From Streptomyces sp. NBC_01446 (GTDB lineage: Bacteria; Actinomycetota; Actinomycetes; Streptomycetales; Streptomycetaceae): a stretch of DNA of 64,000 nucleotides. The position numbers and the translations under genes were made by a program. Positions 7,473 to 15,598 of the stretch are shown piece by piece (the first letter of the stretch is position 1; every line of letters begins with the position of its first letter). The notes below the pieces were generated by a model, which was not told where the DNA came from, ran no database searches, and was given only the letters and a program-made list of their open reading frames with translations. The stretch is taken from contig NZ_JAPEPO010000001.1 in the NCBI RefSeq assembly GCF_026340095.1, forward strand, positions 5,914,001-5,978,000, written 5' to 3'.

Positions 7473-8639
7473 ATGCGCACCGTTCTGGTAACCGGCCCCG
7501 GCGGCTCCGGCCGGACCACCGCCGCCGCGGCCACGGCCCTCACCGCCGCCCGCCGCGGAGCCCGCACCCTCGTGCTCTCGGCGGACCCCACGGACACCCT
7601 CGGCGCCGCCCTCGCCACCCCTACGGGCGCGGCGCCGACGTCCGTCGAACCCGGTCTCACCGCGATACGTCTCGCCCCGGCGGACCGCTTCCGCGAGGAC
7701 CTCGCCGGCCTCCAGGAAAAAGCAGCGTCCGCCCTCGACCTCCTGGGCGCCACCCGACTCGACGCCGAGGAACTCACCCCGCTGCCCGGCAGCAACGAGC
7801 TCGCCCTGCTCCGCGCCCTGCGCGACAGCGCCCACGGTCCCTACGACCTCGTCGTCGTCGACCTTCCCCCGGCGCCGCAGGCCCTCGCCCTGCTCGCCCT
7901 GCCGGAACAGCTGCGCCGCTACCTGCGCCGCCTGCTCCCCCCGGAACGCCAGGCCGCCCGCGCCCTGCGCCCCCTCCTCGGCCGCCTCGCCGGCGTTCCC
8001 ATGCCCGCGGAGTGGCTGTACGAGACGGCGGACCGCTGGGACACCGAACTCGCCGCCGCCCAGGCCGTCATCGAGGACCCGCACACCACCGTGCGCCTCG
8101 TCGCCGAACCCACGCCCGCAGCGGCCGCCGCCCTGCTCACCACGACCACCGCCCTCGCCCTGCACGGCCTGCGCGCCGACGCGCTGCTCGCCTCCCGTGT
8201 GCTCCCCGACGGCTCCACCGACCCCTGGCTCACCGACGCCGCCGCCCGCCAGCGCAAGGTCGTCGCCACCTGGCAGGGCACGTACGACGTGCATGAGCTG
8301 CCCCACCTGGGCCGTGACCCGCGCGGCGCCGACGACCTGGCCGCGCTCGGCGCACCGCCGGTCCCGCCCGCGCCGGCCGCGACCGCCTGGCCCGTCGAGG
8401 ACCGCATCGCCGACGAGGGCGTCCTCGTGTGGCACCTGCCGCTGCCCGGCACCGTCCGCGAGGACCTCGGGCTGGTGCGGCGCGGCGACGAACTCGTCGT
8501 CACCGCCGGACCCCTCCGCCGCATCGTCTCCCTGCCGTCGGCGCTGCGCCGCTGCACCGTCGCAGGCGCCGGCCTGCGCGACGGCGTCCTGCGCATCAGG
8601 TTCACCCCCGACCCCGGCCTGTGGCCGCGGGGACGGTGA
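7473..8639 (+). CDS. ArsA/GET3-like P-loop protein with degenerate Walker A
   Basis: 388 aa. The N-terminus MRTVLVTGPGGSGRTTAAAA and later VLSADPTDTLGAAL and YDLVVVDLPP align with the P-loop, switch I (D-P-A/T-x-x-L) and Walker B of ArsA/GET3 ATPases. The deviant Walker A should read GKGGVGK[ST]; here both lysines are lost (Pro9, Arg14). The C-terminal part (about 310-388) resembles the small all-beta, HSP20-like ArsA domain (LPGTVREDLGLVRRGDELVV). The homologous place in M. tuberculosis holds Rv2184c. No arsenic genes are nearby, so an arsenite pump role is unlikely. Nucleotide hydrolysis is doubtful. Confidence 0.75.
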   Translation: MRTVLVTGPGGSGRTTAAAATALTAARRGARTLVLSADPTDTLGAALATPTGAAPTSVEPGLTAIRLAPADRFREDLAGLQEKAASALDLLGATRLDAEELTPLPGSNELALLRALRDSAHGPYDLVVVDLPPAPQALALLALPEQLRRYLRRLLPPERQAARALRPLLGRLAGVPMPAEWLYETADRWDTELAAAQAVIEDPHTTVRLVAEPTPAAAAALLTTTTALALHGLRADALLASRVLPDGSTDPWLTDAAARQRKVVATWQGTYDVHELPHLGRDPRGADDLAALGAPPVPPAPAATAWPVEDRIADEGVLVWHLPLPGTVREDLGLVRRGDELVVTAGPLRRIVSLPSALRRCTVAGAGLRDGVLRIRFTPDPGLWPRGR

Positions 8640-8727
8640 ACGGACTACCGCCGTTCGGGTAACGTCGAAGGTACGCACCCTCCTGGTACGCACCCACCCA
8701 TATACGTTCTCGCAGGAGTCAGCCGCC

Positions 8728-9213
8728 ATGAGCGACGCCACCGAGCAGCCCGCACCCGAGGCCGACGCCGACGCCTGGGAGCAGGCGTGCGCCGAGGACC
8801 TCGCGGAGGAGAAGGCCCGCCGCCGTGCCGAGTACGGGCCCCCGCCCGGCTCGGCCGCCGAGGAGCTGCGCAAGCTCGTCGACGCCGTCGCCGAGAAGCT
8901 GTCGGGGCTCCAGACGCCCCTTCTCGGCGCGGTCGCGCAGGGCACCGCGCAGCAGGTCGTCAGCCAGGTCGTCAAGCAGGCGAAGGCGGCCGTCGAGCCG
9001 GTCGTCGAGCGCAACCCCGAGGTCTTCGACCACCTCGCGGCCGCGGGTAACGAGCTGCTCGCCGCCTACCGCTCCGCCGTCGAGCGCCAGGAGCAGCGCT
9101 GGACCCAGCGCTCGTCGGGCGCCCAGGCCGGACGGGCCGCCGAGGACGACACGGACCCCCGTGACGAGGGCCCCGAGGGGCCTTCAAAAGGTGAACACAT
9201 CGACCTCGACTGA
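8728..9213 (+). CDS. DUF5304 protein, SCO2127-like, upstream of glucokinase
   Basis: 161 aa from ATG 8728 with GCAGGAG upstream. Acidic N-terminus, an amphipathic helical middle (about 50-115) and an acidic disordered tail; no catalytic motif or membrane span seen. The S. coelicolor homologue SCO2127, also just upstream of glkA, has been reported (from memory) to influence glkA expression and glucose uptake during carbon catabolite repression. Only 53 bp separate it from glkA, so co-transcription is likely. Molecular function is unknown. Confidence 0.78.
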   Translation: MSDATEQPAPEADADAWEQACAEDLAEEKARRRAEYGPPPGSAAEELRKLVDAVAEKLSGLQTPLLGAVAQGTAQQVVSQVVKQAKAAVEPVVERNPEVFDHLAAAGNELLAAYRSAVERQEQRWTQRSSGAQAGRAAEDDTDPRDEGPEGPSKGEHIDLD

Positions 9214-9266
9214 AGTCCGCTCGGGTACGGTGGGCCGTAGCGGGGCTCGACCGAACTGAGGGATTC

Positions 9267-10220
9267 ATGGGACTCACCATCGGCGTCGACATCGGCGGCA
9301 CAAAGATCGCGGCCGGCGTGGTCGACGAGGAAGGCAACATCCTCTCGACGTTCAAGGTGCCGACTCCCAGCACGTCCGAGGCCATCGTTGACGCGATCGC
9401 CTCGGCCGTCGAGGGCGCACGGGCAGGACACGAGATCGTCGGCGTGGGCATCGGCGCCGCCGGATACGTCAACCGCCAGCGCTCCACGGTCTACTTCGCG
9501 CCCAATATCGACTGGCGCCAGGAGCCGTTGAAGGAAGAGGTCGAGAAGCGGGTCGGCCTGCCGGTCGTCGTCGAGAACGACGCGAACGCGGCCGCCTGGG
9601 GCGAATACAAGTTCGGCGCGGGCAAGGGCCACCGGAACGTCATCTGCATCACGCTCGGCACCGGCCTCGGCGGGGGCATCATCATCGGCAACAAGCTGCG
9701 CCGCGGCCACTTCGGCGTGGCCGCCGAGTTCGGCCACATCCGCATGGTCCCGGACGGCCTGCTGTGCGGCTGCGGCAGCCAGGGCTGCTGGGAGCAGTAC
9801 GCCTCCGGCCGCGCGCTCGTCCGTTACGCCAAGCAGCGTGCCAACGCGACCCCGGAGAACGCGGAGTTCCTGCTCTCCCTGGGCGACGGCACCCCGGACG
9901 GTATCGAGGGCAAGCACATCTCCATGGCCGCCCGCCAGGGTGACGCCGTGGCCGTCGACTCGTACCGCGAGCTGGCCCGCTGGGCCGGCGCGGGTCTCGC
10001 CGACCTGGCCTCGCTGTTCGACCCGTCCGCGTTCATCGTCGGCGGCGGACTCTCGGACGAGGGCGAGCTCGTCCTCGACCCGATCCGCAAGTCCTACAAG
10101 CGCTGGCTGGTCGGCGGCAACTGGCGCCCTGTGGCGGACGTCATCGCGGCCCAGCTCGGCAACAAGGCGGGCATGGTCGGGGCGGCGGACCTGGCGCGGG
10201 AGCCCGACCCGATCATGTGA
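9267..10220 (+). CDS. glkA: ROK-family glucokinase
   Basis: 317 aa from ATG 9267 behind GAGGGA. Phosphorylates glucose to glucose-6-phosphate with ATP, and in Streptomyces is central to glucose repression. Motifs: phosphate-1 loop VDIGGTKIAAGVV (residues 7-19), catalytic Asp in VVENDANAAAWGE, adenosine-binding LGTGLGGGIIIG, and the ROK zinc site EFGHIRM...CGCGSQGCWEQYASG. Length and order match Streptomyces GlkA. It follows the SCO2127-like gene and is closed by a strong hairpin. Confidence 0.95.
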   Translation: MGLTIGVDIGGTKIAAGVVDEEGNILSTFKVPTPSTSEAIVDAIASAVEGARAGHEIVGVGIGAAGYVNRQRSTVYFAPNIDWRQEPLKEEVEKRVGLPVVVENDANAAAWGEYKFGAGKGHRNVICITLGTGLGGGIIIGNKLRRGHFGVAAEFGHIRMVPDGLLCGCGSQGCWEQYASGRALVRYAKQRANATPENAEFLLSLGDGTPDGIEGKHISMAARQGDAVAVDSYRELARWAGAGLADLASLFDPSAFIVGGGLSDEGELVLDPIRKSYKRWLVGGNWRPVADVIAAQLGNKAGMVGAADLAREPDPIM

Positions 10221-10239
10221 CACCGGCTGCCTCAGCCAC

Positions 10240-10279
10240 CGAACGCCCGCCGTTTCCCCGGAGAAACGGCGGGCGTTCG
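10240..10279 (+). terminator. Intrinsic terminator after glkA
   Basis: A perfect 17-bp stem (10240-10256 with 10263-10279) with a 6-nt loop. It ends 4 nt before the -10 box of the next gene, so it separates the two transcription units. Confidence 0.85.
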
Positions 10280-10282
10280 TCG

Positions 10283-10288
10283 TATCTT
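10283..10288 (+). promoter_or_regulatory. -10 box TATCTT, leaderless promoter deciding the start
   Basis: TATCTT ends 7 nt before ATG 10296. This supports ATG 10296 over an in-frame TTG at 10287, which overlaps the -10 box. Confidence 0.5.
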
Positions 10289-10295
10289 GATCGTC

Positions 10296-11054
10296 ATGGT
10301 CACCGGATCACTCCCCAACTCCCGCACCGAACCCGACGGTTCGGCCGTCGTCCGGGTGCTCAGCTACAACATCCGCTCGATGCGTGACGACACCGCCGCG
10401 CTCGCCCGCGTCATCGCGGCCTGCGACCCCGACCTGGTCCTGATCCAGGAGGCGCCCCGCTTCTTCCGCTGGCGCAAGAAGCTCGCCCGGCTCGCGGCCG
10501 CCTCGGACCTGGTGATCCTCTCGGGCGGCGCGAGCGCGGCGGGCCCGGCGCTGCTCTGCTCCCTGCGCGCCACCGTCGAACGCACCGAGGACGTCCTGCT
10601 GCCCCTCACCCCCGGACTGCACCGGCGCGGCTTCGCGACCGCCGTCGTCCGCTTCGGCGGCGCCAGGATCGGCGTACTGAGCTGCCATCTGAGCCTGCAG
10701 AAGGACGAGCGGTACGCGCAGGGCGGGATGCTCCTCGACCGGCTCGCGGCGCTCGGCGTCGAGCACGCCGTCGCGGGCGGTGACCTCAACGAACGCCCCG
10801 GCGGCCGCACGTTCCGGCGCCTCGCAGAGGCTCTCCAGGACGCCTGGGCCACGAAGCCGTGGCTCGGCGAGTACACCTCGACACCGGCCGACCCGCATCA
10901 GCGCATCGACGCGATCCTCGCGACACGGGGCGTCGAGGTCCTCGGCTGCGGGGTCCCGGTGGGCATGCCGGGGGTGAGCGAGGACGACCTGAGGGCGGCC
11001 ACGGACCATCTGCCGGTCCTGGCCGCCCTCAGGGTTCCCGCCGCCCGGGACTGA
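10296..11054 (+). CDS. Endonuclease/exonuclease/phosphatase (EEP) family protein
   Basis: 252 aa. Classical EEP blocks are seen: VLSYNIRSM, catalytic Glu in LVLIQEAP, GDLNERPGG, the HQRIDAILA segment and the final TDHLPVLAAL with the catalytic His. These proteins are Mg-dependent phosphodiesterases acting on nucleic acids, phosphoinositides or sphingolipids. No signal peptide is seen, so it is probably cytoplasmic. Substrate cannot be assigned. It converges on the membrane-protein gene at 11061. Confidence 0.82.
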   Translation: MVTGSLPNSRTEPDGSAVVRVLSYNIRSMRDDTAALARVIAACDPDLVLIQEAPRFFRWRKKLARLAAASDLVILSGGASAAGPALLCSLRATVERTEDVLLPLTPGLHRRGFATAVVRFGGARIGVLSCHLSLQKDERYAQGGMLLDRLAALGVEHAVAGGDLNERPGGRTFRRLAEALQDAWATKPWLGEYTSTPADPHQRIDAILATRGVEVLGCGVPVGMPGVSEDDLRAATDHLPVLAALRVPAARD

Positions 11055-11060
11055 CACGGG

Positions 11061-11753
11061 TCAGACGACCGCGCCGCGCCCCGGATCGTCGTCGTCATCG
11101 TCGCCCTGCATACGCATCACGAGCGTGCCGAAGCCGCCGAGGAAGCCACCGACGCAGACGGTCGTGAGCCACCACGTCATCTGCCAGCCGAGCAGCACGG
11201 CCAGCAGCATCAGGACCGGGCCGCCGATCACGGCGAGCCAGGCGAACTTGGCGGTGACGTCCGCCTCGGGCAGCGGCGGGGGCTCCGGGGGCACGAAGTG
11301 GCCCTCGTCGTCGGCGTCGCTGTCCGACGGCTCGGCCGGCCGGTGGTCGCGGGGGCCGCCGACGCCGGGTGCGAAGGAGATCGACGAGCCGAGCGGCATC
11401 GCGGGCTTGCCGGAGCCCGGTTCCGAGCTGTTCGTCCCCGAACCGTTCGTCTCGGAGCCGTCCGTATCCAGGTCGGGCAGGGCCAGGTCCTCGATCGACC
11501 TGAACGGCCTGGCGCCCGGCGGGTCCGGCGGCTCCTGGCCGTACCCGGCGACGATGGCGGCCCAGGCGGCGTCCTCGTCCACGGGCTCGCCGGCGCCCCC
11601 GGCGGCTGCGGCCGCGTCTGCGCCGGGCTGCTGCTCCTTGCCGAGCTGCGCCGGACCGGGCAGCGCCGTGCCCGACGCCGCCGGCTCGGCGGACGCGTCC
11701 TCCGGCTCGCGGCTCTCGTCGCCGGCGGGCTCACGTCGGTCCTGCTCAGCCAC
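11061..11753 (-). CDS. Hypothetical membrane protein with disordered acidic N-terminus
   Basis: 230 aa from GTG 11753, whose first 8 nt overlap the end of the upstream hydrolase gene and imply translational coupling. Residues 1-160 are Pro/Glu/Ala/Gly/Ser-rich and predicted disordered. Two adjacent membrane spans follow near the C-terminus (AWLAVIGGPVLMLLAVLLGW and TVCVGGFLGGFGTLVM). The tail has six consecutive Asp. A conserved small-membrane-protein type in Streptomyces beside this hydrolase; function unknown. Confidence 0.7.
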   Translation of the reverse strand: MAEQDRREPAGDESREPEDASAEPAASGTALPGPAQLGKEQQPGADAAAAAGGAGEPVDEDAAWAAIVAGYGQEPPDPPGARPFRSIEDLALPDLDTDGSETNGSGTNSSEPGSGKPAMPLGSSISFAPGVGGPRDHRPAEPSDSDADDEGHFVPPEPPPLPEADVTAKFAWLAVIGGPVLMLLAVLLGWQMTWWLTTVCVGGFLGGFGTLVMRMQGDDDDDDPGRGAVV

Positions 11754-12543
11754 CGGTGGCCGTCCCTTCCTTACCGATACTGGGGGCGAGCCGGCCGATG
11801 AACGCATAGCTCTCTTCGAAGATCCGGCCCGCGTCATGGTCCAACGTCGCGACGTGGTAGCTCTGTTCCAGCAGGATCTCCTCGACGTCCGTGGACGAGA
11901 TCCGGCTGAGGACGCGGGCCGAGTCGACGGGCGGCACCACATGGTCCTGGGTGCTGTGCAGGACCACCAACGGCTGTGTCACCTGCGGCAGTTCACGGTC
12001 GACGATGCGGAAGAAGTTCCGCAGGGAGTGCGCGGCGTGCAGCGGCACCCGGTCGTACCCGATCTCCGACGAGCCCTCCTTCGCGATGTCGCTGGCGATC
12101 CCCTTCGTCGAGCGCACGAGATGCCGGGCCACCGGGAGGGCGCGCGCGGCGAGGCCGTGCACCTTGTTCCCCGGGTTCACCAGGACCAGGCCCGCCACCT
12201 CGTCCCCGTGCTTCGCCGCGAGCCGCAGCGCGAGGGCGGCGCCCATCGACAGACCGAAGACGAAGACCTGGGAGCACCGGTCCAGCAGCTCGCGCAGGGC
12301 GCGGTCCACCTCCGCGTACCAGTCCTGCCAGCCGGTGACCTGCATGTCCTCCCAGCGCGTGCCGTGACCGGGCAGCAGGGGGAGCGACACGGTGAGCCCG
12401 CGCTCGGCGAGGTACTCCGCCCAGGGGCGCAGCGACTGCGGGGAACCGGTGAAACCGTGACAGAGGAGGACGCCGACCTCTCCGCCCTCGTGGCGGTACG
12501 GCTCGGCTCCAGGAATGACCGGCACCTTCGGTCTCCTGTTCAT
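11746..12543 (-). CDS. Alpha/beta hydrolase (carboxylesterase/monoacylglycerol lipase type)
   Basis: 265 aa. Oxyanion-hole segment LLCHGFTGSPQSL, nucleophile elbow VFGLSMGAAL (Ser near residue 97), catalytic Asp in HSTQDHVVP and His in SYHVATLDHD. The spacing and the LPLLPGHGTRWEDM segment match bacterial carboxylesterases such as Est30 and monoacylglycerol lipases. It is divergent from a PlsC acyltransferase, suggesting a lipid-turnover pair; that link is inference. No clear ribosome binding site precedes the ATG. Confidence 0.85.
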   Translation of the reverse strand: MNRRPKVPVIPGAEPYRHEGGEVGVLLCHGFTGSPQSLRPWAEYLAERGLTVSLPLLPGHGTRWEDMQVTGWQDWYAEVDRALRELLDRCSQVFVFGLSMGAALALRLAAKHGDEVAGLVLVNPGNKVHGLAARALPVARHLVRSTKGIASDIAKEGSSEIGYDRVPLHAAHSLRNFFRIVDRELPQVTQPLVVLHSTQDHVVPPVDSARVLSRISSTDVEEILLEQSYHVATLDHDAGRIFEESYAFIGRLAPSIGKEGTATGG

Positions 12544-12640
12544 GAGAGGGGGATCGCCCAGGACTGCGGGGCGTACTTCACCGTACGCGACCGTGCTGAC
12601 ACCGACCAGGGTCGTCGGGCCTCGGAGCTGCGGCGCGGGT

Positions 12641-12646
12641 TAAGGT
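12641..12646 (+). promoter_or_regulatory. -10 box TAAGGT for acyltransferase gene
   Basis: TAAGGT lies about 30 bp before the TTG start at 12676, leaving room for a short leader that includes the AAGGAAGG ribosome binding site at 12661-12668. Confidence 0.4.
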
Positions 12647-12675
12647 CTGATCCACAGACGAAGGAAGGCAGTGGG

Positions 12676-13470
12676 TTGATCTACGGCGCAATGAAGGTGG
12701 CCATCGGGGGGCCGCTGAAGCTCGGCTTCAGGCCCTGGGTGGAGGGCCTCGAGAACATTCCCGCCGAGGGTCCCGCCATCCTGGCCAGCAACCACCTGTC
12801 CTTCTCGGACTCCTTCTTCCTGCCGGCGGTGCTCGACCGCAAGGTCACCTTCATCGCGAAGGCCGAGTACTTCACGACGCCCGGGGTGAAGGGCAAGCTC
12901 ACGGCCGCGTTCTTCAAGGGCGTCGGCCAGCTCCCCGTCGACCGCTCCGGTTCGCGCGGCGCGGGCGAGGCCGCCATCAAGAGCGGCATAGAGGTACTGG
13001 AGCGCGGCGAGCTCTTCGGCATCTACCCGGAGGGCACCCGCTCGCCCGACGGCCGCCTGTACCGCGGCAAGCCCGGCGGCCTCGCGCGCGTGGCGCTCGC
13101 CACCGGCGCGCCCGTCCTCCCGGTCGCGATGATCGACACCGAGAAGATCCAGCCCCCCGGCAAGGTCATGCCCAAGCTGATGCGCCCCGGCATCCGCATC
13201 GGCAAGCCCCTCGACTTCGGCCGCTACCAGGGCATGGAGCACGACCGGTTCGTGCTGCGGGCCCTGACCGACGAGGTCATGTACGAAATCATGAAGCTCT
13301 CCGGCCAGGAGTACGTCGACATGTACGCGACGGCCGCCAAGCGGCAGATCGCGGACGCGGCGAAGGCCGAGGCCAAGGCGGAGAAGGAAGCCAAGGCGGA
13401 GAGGGAAGCCATGGCCGAGAAGGAAGCCAAGGAGAACAAGGGCGGCGGCGTGGAACGACCGGCTTCCTAG
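12676..13470 (+). CDS. 1-acyl-sn-glycerol-3-phosphate acyltransferase-like (PlsC/LPLAT) protein
   Basis: 264 aa from TTG 12676, chosen because AAGGAAGG lies 8 nt upstream; ATG 12691 is the alternative. Acyltransferase motif I is NHLSFSD (His-x4-Asp), motif II FFKGVGQLPVDR, motif III YPEGTRSPDG and motif IV in the ATGAPVLPVAM region. It should transfer acyl chains to lysophosphatidate or a related glycolipid at the membrane; the M. tuberculosis syntenic gene is Rv2182c. After residue 225 the protein continues as a Lys/Glu/Ala-rich helix with KAE and KEA repeats, an extension outside the catalytic domain. Confidence 0.88.
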   Translation: MIYGAMKVAIGGPLKLGFRPWVEGLENIPAEGPAILASNHLSFSDSFFLPAVLDRKVTFIAKAEYFTTPGVKGKLTAAFFKGVGQLPVDRSGSRGAGEAAIKSGIEVLERGELFGIYPEGTRSPDGRLYRGKPGGLARVALATGAPVLPVAMIDTEKIQPPGKVMPKLMRPGIRIGKPLDFGRYQGMEHDRFVLRALTDEVMYEIMKLSGQEYVDMYATAAKRQIADAAKAEAKAEKEAKAEREAMAEKEAKENKGGGVERPAS

Positions 13471-13527
13471 CCGCGTCGTCGTTCTGGGAGCGGACGTTCC
13501 GGGAGCCGCAGTTCGGGGGGTGGGTGC

Positions 13528-14757
13528 GTGGCCGGGCGCGAACGCGTGATGAGGATGTCCGTCGAGCAGCCGCTGTGGCGCGCGCTGACGGCGTACCGGC
13601 TGCTGACGATGCTGTACGCGATCGGCCTGTTCGTCACCGCGCAGGACAGGTTCGATCGCCCCTGGGTGGCGATCGGCTATTTCGTGGTCCTGGTCGTGTG
13701 GACCCTGGCCACGCTGCCGCGCGTCGCGAACGCCGCGAGCTGCACCAAGCGCTTCCTCACCGCCGACCTGATCGTTGCGCTCGCCGGCATCCTGCTCACG
13801 CCGGTCGCCGTCGAGCACAGCCGGATCGTGGCCGGCGGCCCGACCCTGCCGTCGATCTGGACGGCCGGCGCGGTCCTCGCGTACGCGGTCAAGGGCGGCT
13901 GGCGGTGGGCCGCGTTCGCCTCGCTGCTCGTCGGCGTCGCGAACGTGGTGCAGCGCGGCGCCTTCAGCCGCGACACCCTCCACAACGTCCTGCTCGTGTG
14001 CATCGCGTCGATCGCCATCGGCTACGTCGTTGAGGTGGCCCGCGCCTCCGAGCGCACCCTCGCCCGGGCCCTGGAGATCGAGGCGGCCACCCGTGAGCGG
14101 GAGCGGCTCGCCCGCGACATCCACGACGGCGTGCTCCAGGTTCTCGCCATGGTGATGCGCCGCGGCACCGCGCTGGGGGGCGAGGCCGCCGAGCTCGGCA
14201 GGATGGCCGGCGAGCAGGAGGTCGCCCTGCGCACTCTGGTCGCCGGCGGTCTCGTGCCCGCCTCGCGTGCCTCCGAGGACGCCTCGCAGGGCGCCCTCGT
14301 GCGGTCCGTGGAAGAGCCGGACGACCTCCCCGGCACGTCGACGCCCTGCGATCTGAGGTCGCTGCTCGCGCCGCACGCCGGGGCGCGGGTGAGCTTCGCC
14401 GAGCCGGGCGCCCCGGTGTTCCTGCCGCCGGTCGCGGCGAAGGAACTGGCGGCGGCTGTCAGTGCCGCCCTGGACAATGTGCGCAGGCACGCGGGGGCGG
14501 ACGCCCGGTCCTGGATCCTCGTCGAGGACGAGCCCGACGCCGTGATCGTGACGGTGCGGGACGACGGACCCGGCATCCCGGAAGGACGTCTCGCGCAGGC
14601 CGAGGGGGAGGGGCGGCTCGGTGTCGCCCAGTCCATCCGCGGCCGGCTGCGGGACATCGGCGGCACGGCCGAGCTGATCTCGGTGCCGGGACAGGGCACC
14701 GAGGTCGAACTGAGAGTTCCGAAGATTTCACGGGGGAAGGCGGGATCGGGAAGATGA
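13528..14757 (+). CDS. macS: MacS family sensor histidine kinase
   Basis: 409 aa from GTG 13528. Several hydrophobic spans fill the first 165 residues. A NarL-type dimerisation/phosphoacceptor helix follows with RERLARDIHDGVLQVL (His199), and a HATPase domain with an N-box-like DNVRRHA and the G-box DDGPGIP. It overlaps the response regulator by 4 nt (ATGA), so the two proteins are coupled. By position and architecture it matches MacS of S. coelicolor (SCO2121), reported to control morphogenesis, actinorhodin and membrane-protein genes. The signal is unknown. Confidence 0.88.
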   Translation: MAGRERVMRMSVEQPLWRALTAYRLLTMLYAIGLFVTAQDRFDRPWVAIGYFVVLVVWTLATLPRVANAASCTKRFLTADLIVALAGILLTPVAVEHSRIVAGGPTLPSIWTAGAVLAYAVKGGWRWAAFASLLVGVANVVQRGAFSRDTLHNVLLVCIASIAIGYVVEVARASERTLARALEIEAATRERERLARDIHDGVLQVLAMVMRRGTALGGEAAELGRMAGEQEVALRTLVAGGLVPASRASEDASQGALVRSVEEPDDLPGTSTPCDLRSLLAPHAGARVSFAEPGAPVFLPPVAAKELAAAVSAALDNVRRHAGADARSWILVEDEPDAVIVTVRDDGPGIPEGRLAQAEGEGRLGVAQSIRGRLRDIGGTAELISVPGQGTEVELRVPKISRGKAGSGR

Positions 14758-15449
14758 CCGAGCAGCAGCGGGAGGGCGCCGCCGCAGGCGCGATCAGGGT
14801 CATGGTGGTCGACGACCACCCGATGTGGCGCGACGCCGTCGCGAGGGACCTCGCCGAGGCGGGTTTCGACGTGGTGGCCACCGCGGGCGACGGCGAGCAG
14901 GCGGTGCGCCGGGCCGGCGCCGCCACGCCCGACGTCCTCGTACTCGACCTGAACCTGCCGAAGAAGCCCGGCGTGCAGGTCTGCAAGGAACTCGTCGGCG
15001 CCGACCCCGCCCTGCGCGTCCTGGTCCTGTCGGCGAGCGGGGAGCACGCCGACGTCCTGGAGGCGGTGAAGTCCGGCGCCACCGGTTACCTGCTCAAGTC
15101 GGCTTCGACCGAGGAGCTGACCGACGCGGTGCGCCGCACGGCGGCCGGCGACCCTGTCTTCACCCCGGGGCTCGCGGGCCTCGTCCTCGGCGAGTACCGG
15201 CGCCTGGCCTCCGAACCCGCGCCCGCAGCGGGCGCCGGCGAGCCCAAGGCCCCGCAGCTCACCGAGCGCGAGACCGAGGTCCTGCGCCTGGTCGCCAAGG
15301 GCCTGAGCTACAAACAGATCGCCGAGCGGCTCGTCATCTCGCACCGCACCGTGCAGAACCACGTGCAGAACACCCTGGGCAAGCTCCAGCTGCACAACCG
15401 CGTGGAGCTCGTCCGGTACGCCATCGAGCGCGGCCTCGACGACGCGTAA
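14754..15449 (+). CDS. macR: MacR response regulator (NarL/LuxR type)
   Basis: 231 aa. Receiver domain with acidic pair VVDDHPMW, phosphoacceptor Asp65 in LVLDLNLP and the Lys of GYLLKSAS; a flexible linker; then a LuxR-type HTH (LTERETEVLRLVAKGLSYKQ). Partner of MacS. From memory, S. coelicolor MacR binds a palindrome close to TGAGTAC-N2-GTACTCA and activates genes for membrane proteins. A degenerate match occurs in this window at 35917-35932, upstream of the DUF4126 gene. Confidence 0.88.
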   Translation: MTEQQREGAAAGAIRVMVVDDHPMWRDAVARDLAEAGFDVVATAGDGEQAVRRAGAATPDVLVLDLNLPKKPGVQVCKELVGADPALRVLVLSASGEHADVLEAVKSGATGYLLKSASTEELTDAVRRTAAGDPVFTPGLAGLVLGEYRRLASEPAPAAGAGEPKAPQLTERETEVLRLVAKGLSYKQIAERLVISHRTVQNHVQNTLGKLQLHNRVELVRYAIERGLDDA

Positions 15450-15598
15450 CGGCCCCGGGCCGCCTGAAGGATCACCATACAAAGGTCAACTCCCACACTC
15501 TTCAACGGAATTCACCCTTCACGTGCTGCCGAAGTGACGTGGATCACTATTAGCGTGACCCGTGTCAGCTCACAGTGCTGTGGCGAAGGGACATTTCC

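Noticed and set aside
7473..8639. Arsenite efflux ATPase
   Set aside because: No arsB, arsC or arsR nearby and P-loop lysines missing; context is lipid/envelope genes.
11125..12660. Long 5' extension of the acyltransferase frame
   Set aside because: The PlsC domain begins after 12676, where a good ribosome binding site lies; upstream codons are antisense to the hydrolase gene.
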